The notes: a model not told the origin generated them from the sequence alone. DNA of 64,000 nt from Bufo bufo (GCF_905171765.1 NC_053394.1:159349256-159413255), one strand, 5' to 3'; shown: positions 1 to 11,359, numbered from the stretch's first letter. Numbers and translations are program-made.

Positions 1-635
1 TAGGCAGACAATGTCATAGAGCAGCAGGAAATGCTAGCAGAATGCTTGGGTGTATAGGGAGAGGCATTACCAGTAGAAAGAGGGAGGTGCTCATGCCGCT
101 CTACAGAGCACTAGTGAGACCTCATTTGGAGTATTGTGCTCAGTACTGGAGACCATATCTCCAGAAGGATATTGATACTTTGGAGAGAGTTCAGAGAAGA
201 GCTACTAAACTGGTACATGGATTGCAGGATAAAACTTACCAGGAAATATTAAAGGACCTTAACATGTATAGCTTGGAAGAAAGATGAGGCAGAGGGGATA
301 TGAGAGAAACTGCTAAATACAAGGTAAAAGAGGAAAGAATATTTAAAAGAAGAAAAACTGCTACAAGAGGACATAGTTTTAAATTAGAGGGGCAAAGGTT
401 TAAAAGTAATATCAGGAAGCATTACTTTACTGAGAGAGTAGTGGATGCATGGAATAGCCTTCCTGCAGAAGTGGTAGCTGCAAATACAGTGAAGGAGTTT
501 AAGCATGCATGGGATAGGCATAAGGCCATCCTTCATATAAGATAGGGCCGGGGGCTATCCATAGTATTCAGTATATTGGGCAGACTAGATGGGCCAAACG
601 ATTCTTATCTGCCGACACTTTCTATGTTTCTTTTT
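1..635 (+). mobile_element. 3' end of a CR1/L2-type LINE
   Basis: The segment ends with the tail usual for vertebrate CR1/L2-related non-LTR elements: a WNSLP-containing C-terminal coding end, then a short 3' UTR with 'gggcagactagatgggcc' and the end 'ttctatgtttc'. The 5' part lies outside the window. Directly after the tail the sequence changes to hAT transposase coding sequence, so the LINE probably inserted into or beside that hAT copy. No target duplication can be tested because the left boundary is missing. Confidence 0.8.
42..545 (+). pseudogene. LINE reverse transcriptase, C-terminal end, with in-frame stop
   Basis: This is the last ~168 codons of a CR1/L2-like ORF2. In intact elements ORF2 encodes endonuclease and reverse transcriptase for target-primed integration. 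The frame shows the thumb-region signature LYRALVRPHLEYCAQYW near the start, the VQRRATKLV segment, and the terminal WNSLPAEVV...FKHAWDRH motif that closes many CR1/Rex-like proteins. One in-frame TGA at 285-287 splits it; the reading frame continues unchanged on both sides. The codon sits where family members often have arginine, so CGA to TGA decay is likely (inference). The start is off-window, so only a 3' fragment is present. Confidence 0.8.
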
Positions 636-639
636 TTCT

Positions 640-1113
640 GACAGCGGGGGCTCAGTGGACGCACAAGGCGAAGGCAGAGGAGGAGGAAGAAGTCGCCAAC
701 GCAGCTGGGGCACCGCAGGGAGGGTTAGCATTGCCAAAATGTGGAAAAGCTTTGTCAGCACGCCACAACAACCAGCACCACCAGCTGATATGGAACGTCT
801 TAGCAGGAGGCAGCATTTCACCAACATGGTGGAACAGTACATGTGCACACGCCTACACGTACTGACTGATGGGTCTGCCCCATTCAACTTCTGGGTCTCC
901 AAATTGGGCACATGGCCTGAGCTTGCCCTTTACGCCTTGGAGGTGCTGGCCTGCCCTGCAGCCAGTGTATTGTCTGAACGTGTGTTTAGCACGGCAGGGG
1001 GCGTCATCACAGACAAGCGCAGCCGCCTGTCCACAGCCAACATGGACAAGCTCACGTTCATTAAAATGAACCAGGCATGGATCCCACATGACTTGTCCGT
1101 ACCTTGTGCTTAA
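640..1113 (+). pseudogene. hAT transposase C-terminal dimerisation domain (fragment)
   Basis: An open frame of ~157 codons ends at TAA 1111-1113. It carries the hAT C-terminal (hATC) dimerisation signature: WPELALYALEVLACPAASV, then LSERVFSTAGG, a basic KRSRL stretch and TFIKMN. These motifs match the C-terminal ends of the two longer hAT transposases in this window (5932-9131 and the 32.8-35.8 kb copy), which read LSERTFSAAGG in one case. The BED zinc finger and RNase H-like catalytic core are missing; a LINE tail sits directly upstream. The first ~40 codons are low complexity (GEGRGGGRS) and may not be coding. It is a cut-off relic, not an independent gene. Confidence 0.78.
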
Positions 1114-2408
1114 TAGACAAGTATACCAGCTGCACCTAGCCATTGTTATATTCCAGCGCACTTTTTCTTTGCATTCTCTTTTCCATTTCCAAATGTTTTG
1201 GGGCCTTCCCAAATTTATAATAAAAAAATAAATGAAAACGTTCTAATAAAAATTATCTGAATAAAAAAATAAAAAATAAATAAAGGAAAAACAAAACAAA
1301 AACAGCCTTGGCTATCTCCTCCTCTTCCACCGCCGCTTCCACCTACACCGCCATGTCTACCGCCTCCTCAACCTCCTACTACATTTTGACCTCAGCCTTC
1401 TAGTTCAAGATTATTATTTTAATTTTTTTTTCTATTCTATGGTATTTTAAGTCATTTTTCCTATCCACATTTGTTTGCAGGATTGCTGAAAACGATTAAT
1501 AGAAGAATGTTGGACAGGGAGAGTTCAGGGAGACTTATTCTGCGTCAGTTTTATTTATTTATTCCTACATCAGCCATGAACTAAGATATGTAAGTCAATA
1601 CCAATAAGATAGAAGCCTTTATTATTCCACTGCCAGTGTGCCAACCAGTACCATCCAGTCTGCATCCCTTAGGGTGTCTGGGTTTGAAGCATTTCCACCC
1701 GTTTAGGCCACTTTTTTCAGTGAGTTTTTGTCTTTGTGTATATGGAATGTGCCACTTCATTTTGCTGGTAACGTTCTTTTGCACCTGGTAGCTTCTGTGT
1801 CACATGGTCTGTTGTGGGTGTGGCTTCTGTGTCACATGGTCTGTTGTGGGTGCGGCTCACAGCTTTATTCTACCTCACAATGCATTGGTGATATCACTAT
1901 GGAGGCATGTGAGAGCCTGGCTGTGCGTTAATTTCTAGCATTGTTCAGACTCTTTTCACACACCACCGGCGTTTTAGTGGTAGGACCCCATGCGTGCTTC
2001 GACACCGTGACGTGGTGCATGAGGGGCTCCGATATGTTCCTGACTGGAAGATATTGGCAAAGTTCTCCGCTTTTAATATCAGCTTGAGGAATTAGCTAGT
2101 ATTGTCAGTTGCGTATTAGTTTGGTGCATTTTCTGCAGTGATTTGTGTGTATATATATTTTTTCATCTGCACAATGTATCATTTTGTGTAAGATGTCCTT
2201 GTGGTGCATGCGGTCCGCACCGGCATCCTCCATTGTACGCATTTTTTGCTGGGGATTGCTGTTGTCTGCGGACCGCATGCGGAGGAATAGCTCACCCGGT
2301 TATAGACGCGCTACAGTGTCTCGGTTTGGAGCATTTCCACCCGTTTAGGCCACTTTTTTCAGTGAGTTTTTATCCCTTAAGGGTGGCCCAGATCTTAATG
2401 ATTACCAT
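1114..2408. other. Non-coding stretch between hAT fragments
   Basis: It starts as A/T-rich 3' flank of the hAT fragment with an adenine-rich zone near 1220-1300 and a pyrimidine-rich patch at 1310-1385. No convincing coding region was seen; frames at 1728-1931 and 2143-2508 lack recognisable motifs. It holds one direct repeat, listed separately. Confidence 0.5.
1676..2367 (+). repeat. Dispersed direct repeat pair, ~52 bp
   Basis: The block 'tttaggccacttttttcag' with flanking 'gcatttccacccg' occurs at about 1676-1727 and again at about 2314-2367, with few differences. The spacing of ~640 bp suggests two ends or two copies of one unrecognised repeat. Its identity is unknown. Confidence 0.6.
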
Positions 2409-2639
2409 TAGAGATAAGCGAATTGAAGCTGACGAAGTGGAATTTGATCCGAATTTCAGGAAAAATTTGATTTGCACCGATGCCGAATTTCCTCGCGCTT
2501 CGTGGTAACGAATTGCATTTTTTCCTAAAGTGGCTGCTGCACGTGTTAGGACATGGAGAAAATAACTCTGGGAAGGCGGGATCACCCATAATGCCATGCA
2601 TGCAGCCAATCAGCAGCCAGCCCTGTGCCGTTACAGCCC

Positions 2640-2647
2640 TATAAATA
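2640..2647 (+). promoter_or_regulatory. TATA box of the hAT at 2409
   Basis: TATAAATA sits ~230 bp inside the hAT terminus, in the sequence 'gccctataaatagcc'. The position and exact consensus fit a core promoter for the frame starting at 3377. No initiation site can be fixed from sequence alone. Confidence 0.5.
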
Positions 2648-3082
2648 GCCTCAGCCATCTTAGATTCTGCCATTTACCAGTGCACTTAGTACAGGGAGAG
2701 ACATCAGCAGGCGCTAGGGACAGTATTATAAAAAACTTTATTGTGCTATAAAAACGATTTACAAGTGCAGGGAAAGATTATTCAAGGTGTAGGGAAATAA
2801 TAGGGAGGAGTCATGTTGAACAGGGTTCAGTAGGGGAGGTTACAGCCTGGGTAATAGGAACAATCCTATTACACCTTGCAGAACTGACTGGGATTCCAAA
2901 TTGCCATTATACAGCTCTGTAATTCCAGCAAACCGTTCTTATTAGGGTGCAAGTGCTGTTTGATACAGGCATTAACAGGGTTTGATACAGGCATTAACAG
3001 GGTTTATTACAAGGAAATATTTTGACGTATTATTTGCCCTTGTGTGGTGCCATTGTAAAGCATTTTTTGGCTTGTATTAGCG

Positions 3083-3300
3083 GTGCAGTTATCTGTTGTA
3101 CAGCCTTTTGTGGCGTGCATTAGTGGAAAAATAAAAAATATATTTGCCACTCAGCGGTACAGTTATCTGTTGTAAAGCCTTTTGTGGCGTGTATTAGCGG
3201 AAAAAGAAAAAATATATTTGCCGCTCAGCAGTGCAGTTATCTGTTGTAAAGCCTTTTGTGGCGTGTATTAGTGGGAAAAAAGGGCTTATTAGCAGTTGTG
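3083..3300 (+). repeat. Tandem repeat, ~75 bp x 3, in a hAT leader
   Basis: Three units share 'gcagttatctgttgta' followed by 'agccttttgtggcgtg' and 'tatatttgcc'. They lie between the TATA box and the start codon at 3377. Confidence 0.8.
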
Positions 3301-3376
3301 TGGTGAAGTGAGAAAATTACAGACTTTTTTGTGGTGTTTTAATTTCCTTTTTATATTTTTTATTTGATCTAACAGT

Positions 3377-3556
3377 ATGTCAGACAGAGAAGTGCTAGGC
3401 CTTGCACAGGGGAGTGGCAGAGGCGTAAATGTTTCTGGCGCATACACAGGTCGCAGCAGAGTAAGGGGCCGTGGTAGCAGGGGTCACTTCGAGAGGCCTG
3501 AGCTCCCAGTGTCAGCTAGCGGTTGTGTCGTGACCAGCAACCCATTGGTTCTTGAG
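3377..3556 (+). pseudogene. N-terminal start of a hAT-type protein, truncated
   Basis: An ATG at 3377 opens a frame beginning MSDREVLGLAQGSGRG, rich in Gly and Arg. This resembles in style the Gly/Arg-rich N-termini of the two hAT transposases here (MTGRGRPPRR at 9131 and MTGRERGRPF at 35838). Just before the ATG, a T-rich tract and 'gatctaacag' look like a branch point plus 3' splice site, so the leader may be spliced. The frame is cut at 3556 by another hAT terminus; the few codons and stop after that point belong to the inserted sequence. No BED finger or catalytic region is present. Confidence 0.5.
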
Positions 3557-3867
3557 TAGAGATGTCGCGAACATAAAATTTTCCGTTCGCGAACGGGCGA
3601 ACCGCCATAGACTTCAATAGGCAGGCGAATTTTAAAACCCACAGGGACTCTTTCTGGCCACAATAGTGATGGAAAAGTTGTTTCAAGGGGACTAACACCT
3701 GGACTGTGGCATGCCGGAGGGGATCTATGGCAAAACTCCCATGGAAAATTACGTAGTTGACCCAGAGTCAGGTTTTAATCCATAAAGGGCATAAATCACC
3801 TAACATTCCTAAATTGTTTGGAATAACGTGCTTTAAAACATGTTGTATCGATCAGGTAGTGTAAGGG

Positions 3868-4441
3868 TTACGCCCGCTTCACAGTGACAGACCAAACTCT
3901 GACAGACCAAACTCCCCGTTTAACACACCGCAAACAACCGCAAACAGTCCATTTGCACAACTGCAAACTCCCCATTTGCACAAGGTTGAATACCAAGCTA
4001 GCCATGTCCCGTTCCTTGTCCTCACTGACGTCATTAAAGGTCTCTTCCTCCACCCAGCCACGTACAACACCAAGGGTCCCCGAAAGGTGACAACAAGCCC
4101 CCTGGGATGCCTGCTCAAAGCCACCTTCCTCCTCTGACTCCTCTTCTTCAGACTCCTCTCTCTGTGTTGCCGCAGGTCCAGCAATCGACGACGACAAGGC
4201 TGCTTCTGGTGGTGATGGTGACCACAACTCTTCCTCTTCATGCTCATCTACGGCCTGATCCAGCACTCTTCGCAGGGCACGCTCCAGAAAAAATGCATAT
4301 GGGATGAGGTCGATGATGTTGCCTTGGGTTTGACTGACCAGGTTTGTCACCTCCGCAAAAGGACGCATGAGCCTACAGCCATTGTGTATGAGTGTTCAGT
4401 AACGCGGCCAAAAAATACCCAGCTCCGCAGAGGCTGTCCTC
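3868..4441 (-). pseudogene. Extra hAT transposase fragment (middle region)
   Basis: About 166 codons on the minus strand match the central part of the main hAT-A transposase: MRPFAEVTNLVSQTQG, FFLERALRRVLDQAVDE, then the acidic EESEEEESEEE linker and VVRGW. The same region occurs again in hAT-A at about 6650-7030. The fragment stops matching after VQMGS near 3980 and runs into unrelated codons, so it is a truncated second copy lying 3' of the main gene. It could come from an older nested element or from internal duplication. Confidence 0.72.
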
Positions 4442-4497
4442 TTTTTTTTTTAAATAAAAAAAATCTGTTCTTACCAGTTTAATCTCTGTTTTGTCCC

Positions 4498-4935
4498 CTA
4501 TGAGTGGTGTGTTAAGTAGTACTATTCCTATCAGTTTAATCCCTGTTACGTCCCCTATCAGGGGCCGGTGTATGGAATAGATTTTAGGAACCGGGTGATG
4601 GAAAAAGATGCTTGGTCGGTCCTCTTACTTACAATTTGGGGCACTGCGCGTGCGCCGTGCAATGTACTGTGCTACCCTATATGAGTGGTATGTTAAGTAG
4701 TACTATTCCTATCAGTTTAATCCCTGTTACGTCCCCTATCAGGGGCCGGTGTATGGAATAGATTTTAGGAACCGGGAGATGGAAAAAGATGCTTGGTTGG
4801 TCCTCTTACTTCCAATTTGGGGCACTGCGCGTGCGCCGTGCAATGTACTGTCCCACCCTATATGAGTGGTGTGTTAAGTAGTACTATTCCTATCAGTTTA
4901 ATCCCTGTTACGTCCCCATCAGGGGACGTGTATCG
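4498..4935 (+). repeat. Tandem repeat, ~180 bp, ~2.4 copies
   Basis: Units start with 'atgagtggtgtgttaag' near 4499, 4680 and 4862 and continue through 'cctatcagtttaatccctg' and 'gcactgcgcgtgcgccgtg'. The first two units are near full length and the third is partial. They lie on the 3' side of the hAT-A transposase. Confidence 0.85.
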
Positions 4936-5683
4936 GATAGATTTTAGACAACTGCAATGAGTTGTCAATAGTTGACACACTCATGACATAAATTTTATTC
5001 CTCTATGCGTCAATCTTCGTGTAGTGATGACTGTGCTCGTGCGCACGTTTGGGAGATTGCAGGCGATGGCGGTTTTTCAAAGCCTATGGTCATGCTGAGG
5101 TAGTTCAGTGACAGTTAAGTGACCCAGAAAACAATGATTCTGTAGTGTGGGCCCATTGTTGGCCTAGTAGACTTTAATGATCACCTTAGATGATCACAAA
5201 GAAAATTAATGTTTTTTCTATGCAAATTATCCAGCGATCGCTTTTGGTCTGTTCACAATGAAGCAACGACCTTATCAACTGGGGTGTGCCAAGATTGCCA
5301 TTGTCAACACAGTGATCGATTCATTGTGATACGCAAGCCCCTTCACCACAACAAGGTAACGATCACGAAGGGGAATTGACACATGTATGTGCCTTTTTTT
5401 TGGTTTTGTTTTTGCAGCCACAGTGCAGCACCAGAGGCCAGAAAAATTAGGCATGTACACATGCCTGAAAAACTAGGTATTGTTGCAGCCGCTGCTGTAT
5501 CAGCGGCCGGAAAAATTGATGTTTTCCAGGCAGAAAGTGCACTAAAACATTGCATAGAGGGAGATGTGGATAATAATCAGGCGGCACTGCATACACTGAT
5601 CACGCCGTATTTGGACCGAACCAGATGCAGTAGAAAACACTTCTCAACGTGGTGCTCAGCAGAAAATGATGTGTAGTAGACAA
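4936..5683. other. Non-coding hAT-A interior
   Basis: No protein motif was seen. Two related blocks, 'gccagaaaaattaggcatg' and 'ggccggaaaaattgatg', resemble the repeats on the 3' side of the second hAT (32270-32665). This suggests related 3' untranslated sequence. Confidence 0.4.
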
Positions 5684-5689
5684 ATGGCA

Positions 5690-5890
5690 ACTTGAGGAGA
5701 GGAAAGGAAATAAAGTTGCGGCACTCACCGAAATGTATCAAAGGTATCTTTTATTGTGGCTTCCTCAGCAGGTAGCAAAAAGGATCCGGGGCGGACACAT
5801 AGTTGCACTAAAACATTGCGGCTTGAACCCTAGTTGGTGGCGGAGAAGTCACGCAAGTCATATGGCATGCAGAGATTAAATACAGCAGCG
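5690..5890 (-). mobile_element. Possible PLE 3'-end remnant
   Basis: On the minus strand the sequence includes GAGTGCCGCAAC next to an A/T-rich end and a CTGAGGAAGCC motif. This is like the GAGTGCCGCAAT end of the PLE at 12091-17247 and the CTGAGGA box of the PLE at 17397. It is short, without coding sequence, and the limits are approximate. Confidence 0.35.
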
Positions 5891-5931
5891 TGTGGACCAT
5901 TTTTAGCCCAAGGCATCTCATCAGGCCTTTT

Positions 5932-8900
5932 TTAGTCAAATGCATCCCCCACTGTCAGTCCCTTCGGGAGCCATGCCTCATTCATCTTAATAAAGGTGAG
6001 GTAATCTAGACTTTTTTGACCTAGGCGACTTCTCTTCTCAGTGACAATACCTCCTGCTGCGCTGAAGGTCCTTTCTGACAGGACACTTGAAGCGGCGCAG
6101 GCCAGAAGTTCTATCGCAAATTGGGATAGCTCAGGCCACAGGTCAAGCCTGCACACCCAGTAGTCAAGGGGTTCATCGCTCCTCAGAGTGTCGATATCTG
6201 CAGTTAAGGCGAGGTAGTCTGCTACCTGTCGGTCAAGTTGTTCTCTGAGGGTGGACCCCGAAGGGCTGTGGCGATGCGTAGGACTTAAAAAGCTCCGCAT
6301 GTCCTCCATCAACAACACGTCTGTAAAGCGTCCTGTCCTTGCCGGCGTGGTTGTGGTAGGAGGAGGATTACTTTCACCTCTTCCCCTGTTAGATTCCCGT
6401 TGTGCTGTGACATCACCCTTATACGCTGTGTAAAGCATACTTTTTAACTTGTTTTGGAACTGCTGCATCCTTTCCGAATTCGGTAACATTTCAGCCACTT
6501 TCTGCTTATACCGGGGGTCTAGTAGCGTGGCCACCCAGTACAGGTCATTCTCCTTCAGCCTTTTTATACGAGGGTCCCTCAACAGGCATGACAGCATGAA
6601 AGACCCCATTTGCACAAGGTTGGATGCCGAGCTACTCATGTCCCGTTCCTCGTCCTCACTGATCTCATTGAAGGTCTGTTCTTCCCCCCCCAGCCACGTA
6701 CAGCACCACGGGTACCAGATAGGTGACAACGAGCACCCTGGGATGCCTGCTGTGGTTGGTCTTCCTCCTCCTCAAAGCCACATTCCTCCTCTGACTCCTC
6801 TTCCTCAGACTCCTCTTCCAGCGTTGCTGCAGGTCCAGCAAGCGATGCTGATAAGGCTGTTTCTGGTGGTGATGGTGACCACAACTCTTCCTCTTCAAGC
6901 TCATCTACGGCCTGATCCAGCACTCTTCGCAGGGCACGCTCCAGGAAGAAAACAAATGGGATGATGTCGCTGATGGTGCCTTTGGTGCGACTGACTAGGT
7001 TTGTCACCTTCTCAAAAGGACGCATGAGCATACAGGTATTGCGCATGAGAGTCCAGTAACGTGGCAAAAAAATACCAAGCTCCGCAGAGGCTGTCCTAGC
7101 ACCCCGGACATACAAATACTCGTTGACGGCTTTTTCTTTTTGGAGCAGGCGGTCGAACATTAGGAGTGTTGAATTCCAACGTGTCGGGCTGACGCAAATC
7201 AAGCGCCTCACTGGCAGGTTGTTTCGCCGCTGAATATCGGAAAAGTGCGCCATGGCCGTGTAGGAATGCCTGAAATGGCCACACACCTTCCTGGCCTGCT
7301 TGAGGACATCCTGTAAGCCTGGGTACTTATGCACAAAGCGTTGTACGATCAGATTCAACACATGTGCCATGCACGGCACATGTGTCAACTTGCCCAAATT
7401 CAATGCCGCCAACAAATTGCTTCCGTTGTCACACACCACTTTGCCGATCTCCAGTTGGTGCGGGGTCAGTCACTGATCCACCTGTGCGTTCAGGGCGGAC
7501 AGGAGTGCTGGTCCGGTGTGACTCTCTGCTTTCAGGCAAGTCAACCCCAAGACGGCGTGACACTGTCGTATCCGGGATGTGGAATAGCCCCTGGGGAGCT
7601 GGGTGGGTGCAGTTGATGTGGAGCAAGACGCAGCAGCAGAAGAGGACTCAGCCGAGGAGGTTAGCGAAGAGGATGGAGTAGGAGGAGTAGAGGAAGCGGT
7701 GCACACCAACTCCTCTGCAGAGCCACGCATTCCATGCTTGGCAGCCGTCAGCAGGTTTACCCAATGCGCAGTGTAAGTGATATACCTGCCCTGACCGTGC
7801 TTTGCAGACCAGGTATCAGTGGTCAGATGGACCCTTGCCCCAACACTGTGTGCCAGACATGCCATGACTTCCTTTTCCACAATAGAGTACAGGTTGGGGA
7901 TTGCCTTTTGTGAAAAGAAATTTCGGCCGGGTACCTTCCACTGCGGTGTCCCAATAGCTACAAATTTTTTGAAGGCCTCAGATTCCACCAGCTTGTATGG
8001 TAAAAGCTGGCGGGCTAAGAGTTCCGACAAGCCAGCTATCAGACGCCGGGCAAGGGGGTTACTCTGTGATATTGGCTTCTTTTGCTCAAACATTTCCTTG
8101 ACAGACACCTGACTGTGGGCAGATGAGCAGGAACTGCTGAAGGTGAGAGGCGGAGTGGCGGGTGGTTGAGAGGGAGCAAGGAGGACAGCAGTGGCTGAAG
8201 ATGCTGGACCAGGAGGAGGATGGTGGCTTTGAGTTTGTGTGCTGCTTGTACACATCATGTGTTGATCCCATAGGCGTTTGTGATGTGAGATCATGTGCCT
8301 TCGGAAAGCAGTTGTACCTAGGTGGGTGTTGGCTTTCCCACGACTCAGTTTCTTTTGGCACAGGTTGCAAATGGCATCACTGTTATCAGAGGCAGACACA
8401 TAAAAAAAATGCCACACTGCTTAGCTTTGCAATGACGGCATTCTGGTGGTGGCAACAGCATGCGTTGATTGGCATGCTGTCTGGCTGACCCCGGGTGCTG
8501 ATTCATGCTGTCTGACTGTGCCACTAGCTCCTTGCGACGACCTCCCCCTGCTTCCAACTCGTCTCCTCCTCCTCTCTGTCTCTCCATCTGAACTTTCCCC
8601 CTGTTCTTCTTCTCTTTGAGCGGGCACCCGCGTGACATCCATGGACACATCGTCATCATCAACCGCTTCACTTGTATCTGACAACTCAGCAAAGGAAGCA
8701 GCAGCGGGTACAACATCATCACACCGTACGTCCATGTGTGTAATGCTGCCTGACTGAGACATATCCTTGTTATCTACATCCTCTGGCAATAATGGTTGCG
8801 CATCACTCATTTCTTCCAACTGATGTGTAAATAACTCCTCTGACAGATCAAGTGAAGCGGCTGTGGTGCTAGTGTTGGTGGTGGCGGCAGGCGGGTGAGT

Positions 8901-9131
8901 GGTAACTTGAGAGGTGCCCGAAGCTGAGCTGGAGGAGGATTGTGCGTCAAGGTTCCGAGCGGAAGCTGTAGAAGATTGGGTGTCCTGTGTTAGCCAGTCA
9001 ACTATGTCCTCAGAACTTTTCGAGTTCAGGGTACGTGGCCTCTGAACACTGGGCATTATTCTAGGGCCAAAGGAAATCACAGCACCATGACCATGACGGA
9101 CCCTGCGGGGCGGCCTGCCTCTGCCTGTCAT
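5932..9131 (-). pseudogene. hAT (ZBED-type) transposase, broken
   Basis: The ATG at 9129-9131 begins MTGRGRPPRR. In order follow an acidic, Ser-rich N-terminal region, a BED-like zinc finger (VSASDNSDAICNLC...KANTHLGTTAFRRHM, C-x2-C then H-x-H-type residues), the RNase H-like core (LTTDTWS; VCDNGSNLL), an acidic insertion, and the C-terminal dimerisation domain (LSERTFSAAGG, TFIKMNEAWLP). In intact elements the protein excises and reinserts the transposon. Breaks seen: an in-frame TAA at 8421-8423, a TGA at 7470-7472 where the second hAT has Trp, and a frameshift near 6686-6693 in a run of eight C (G on the coding strand). The gene is therefore dead unless repaired or read through. Tandem repeats occupy its leader. 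Confidence 0.88.
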
Positions 9132-9168
9132 TTTTTTTTAGATTAGTGGTACTATGCGTGCAAGGTAC

Positions 9169-9620
9169 TGTGCCACCCGATATGAGTGGTGGGCAGTGGG
9201 CACAATACAGTCTGTGGGCCTGACACACACTGGCAGGCAACTGCAATTATATTACAGAAAAAAAATTGTATTACTTTTTTATCTGCAAGCTACTGTGCCA
9301 CCAGATATGAGTGGTGGGCACTGGCAGTGGGCACAATACACTCTGTGGGCCTGACACACACACCGGCAGGCAACTGCAATTATATTACAGAGAAAAAAAT
9401 TGTATTACTTTTTTATCTGCAAGTTACTGTGCCACCAGATATGAGTGGTGGGCACTGGCAGTGGGCACAGTACACTCTGTGGGCCTGACACACACTGGCA
9501 GGCAACTGCAATTATATTACAGAGAAAAAATTGTATTACTTTTTTATCTGCAAGCTACTGTGCCACCAGATATGAGTGGTGGGCACAGTACACTCTGTGG
9601 GCCTGACACACACTGGCAGG
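9169..9620 (+). repeat. Tandem repeat, 125-134 bp, in the hAT-A leader
   Basis: Units start with 'tgtgccaccagatatgag' at 9169, 9294, 9428, 9559 and, beyond the solo LTR, 10831. Each has 'tctgtgggcctgacacac' and a T-rich block. The array lies upstream of the minus-strand transposase start, so it forms its 5' leader or promoter side. Confidence 0.9.
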
Positions 9621-9624
9621 CAAC

Positions 9625-10773
9625 TGTCACGGCTGAGGATGGGGAAAACCCTCAGCTGTGCAATGAAAGAAGATGATGGTCGCTACTAGGCCAGGACAGG
9701 AATCAGGTCACCTCCTATTACGTCCCTAATCTGACCCTGACTCCTAGCTGTATGAACCGACCATGATGGTAGGAGGGATCATACTCAGGAACCTTGGGGT
9801 CCCTACTAGCCCTCAGGGTGGCCCTGAACTAGGAGCAGGGTAAGACGACCTGTTCCTCCTTGATTCGGACGAACAGGAGTCTCACAGGCCAAGCTGCAAT
9901 GAAAGGGGAACAAATACAACATATGGATATGGCAGGTGAACTAAAGCAGTTCCAAACCTACCTGCCACAGCCACGCTGACTGGAACCCGTGCAAGACTAC
10001 TGATGTCCACACAACACTAAGGGACACAGAACACAACAGATATCACACAGGTAATCCAGGACATCCATAGTTGCAATAAAGCGAAAGACCATAAGGACAT
10101 CTTCAAACATCAGACATAAAAGTTTATGATCACAAGGGTGACCCTCACTGGAGAGGTGGAATATAACCAGGAGGATGACTCCAGCCAACCATGGCTGAAG
10201 TACCTCTCAGATACAGGCATCCAGCAGGAGCTAAATAGCCCCAAGTAGCCACACACAGACACACCCAGTGTTCACACAAAGAAGGGAGTTAACCCTTCCT
10301 ACACCAGGCAAGGGAAGAAAGCCACTTAAAGGGGAATACACACACAATAAACCCCGTGCACACCAGACAGGGAAAGTGCAGACATATAAACAACAGACTC
10401 CACCTGTTACCGCCGGCAACGGCATGCATGGCAACCATGTCCAGGGAATCAGCCAGAAGGCTGAGACACTGCCACCACATGCACACAAAACACGTTGCCG
10501 CGGACAACCAGCAGTGAAGAGAAACTGTCACAGTGCACATCATACAGACAAAAGGCACACCTACAAAGAGAGGTTGCCAGGTGCAACCGCATGCACTTGA
10601 CAGCAAGCTGCCTAGCAACAGCTCAGGCTGCTATACTGTCAATACATGTTGCCAGCGGCAACCACACGTGAGATAACATAGTAACAGCACTCACCAGTGG
10701 TTGAACAACAATACCAGACCGCGGGCAACTGCATGCGGGTCCAGGAGTCACGACCATAACCATGGTCGTGACA
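9625..10773. mobile_element. Solo LTR with 5-bp target duplication GCAAC
   Basis: The insert begins TGTCACGGCTGAGG and ends GGTCGTGACA, so it has TG...CA ends within a short inverted repeat TGTCACG/CGTGACA. GCAAC occurs on both sides (9620-9624 and 10774-10778). The flanking hAT-A tandem repeat resumes in register to the right. No gag or pol is present, as expected after recombination between two LTRs. The TGTCACG end resembles the TGTCACG end of the chromovirus LTR at 39579-40230, so a related gypsy family is likely (inference). Confidence 0.87.
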
Positions 10774-10908
10774 GCAACTGCAATTATATTACAGAGAAAA
10801 AATTGTATTTCTTTTTTATCTGCAAGCTACTGTGCCACCAGATATGAGTGGTGGGCACTGGCAGTGGGCACAGTACACTCTGTGGCCCTGACACACACTG
10901 GCAGGAAA

Positions 10909-10950
10909 CTGCAATATATATATATATATATAAAAATAAAATAAAAAAAA
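10909..10950 (+). repeat. (TA)n microsatellite and A-rich tract
   Basis: About ten TA dinucleotides are followed by A-rich sequence inside hAT-A, after its last 5'-side tandem unit. Confidence 0.85.
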
Positions 10951-11359
10951 GCAGACTGATGTACCAGCCCTAAAAAGGGCTTTTTGGGTGCTGTCAGGAC
11001 TCTGTCCTTACAGCAGATGAGTATTTGAGGACTGGAGTGGACACAGAACACTGGCCTAGCTAACAATTTCCCTATTAATTCAGCAGCAGCAGCAGCAGCA
11101 CTCTCCCTGCTCTCACTAACACTGCAGCTTCAGAATGAATCTAAGATGGATGCTGTCCTTGCTTCTTGATAGGAGGTGGGAGGGTCTGGGAGGGAGGGTA
11201 TGCTGATTGGCTGGAATGTGTCTGCTGACTGTGAGGTACAGGGTCATAGTTTGCTCAATGATGACGTATAGGGGGCGGACCAAACATCGCATATGTTCGT
11301 CCGCCGCGGCGAACGCGAACAAGCGATGTTCGCCGGCTAATAGTTCGGGACATCTGTAT

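Larger units (their letters stand above)
2409..3556 (+). mobile_element. 5' terminal region of a third hAT element, cut by the next one
   Basis: It begins with TAGAGATAAGCGAA, close to the TAGAGATGTCGCGAAC terminus of the hAT that starts at 3557. It then carries a TATA box, a long leader with tandem repeats and the first codons of a protein. The element is broken at 3556, where the next hAT terminus starts. Its 3' remainder was not found to the right. Confidence 0.6.
3557..11358 (-). mobile_element. Autonomous-type hAT transposon (hAT-A), decayed
   Basis: The left terminus is TAGAGATGTCGCGAAC and the right end reads GTTCGGGACATCTGTA, an imperfect inverted repeat of 16 bp. Both subterminal regions recur in the short element at 11360-12075: 3557-3768 matches 11360-11571, and 11120-11358 matches 11822-12075. 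This supports the two boundaries. The minus strand carries a broken transposase (5932-9131), and tandem repeats lie on both sides of it. A solo LTR interrupts the right part. An 8-bp target duplication, expected for hAT, is not visible at the outer edges. Confidence 0.65.

Noticed and set aside
2143..2508. 121-codon plus-strand frame
   Set aside because: No motif, and it crosses the terminus of a hAT element; chance frame.
8162..8488. 108-codon plus-strand frame
   Set aside because: Antisense of the BED-finger region of the hAT transposase.
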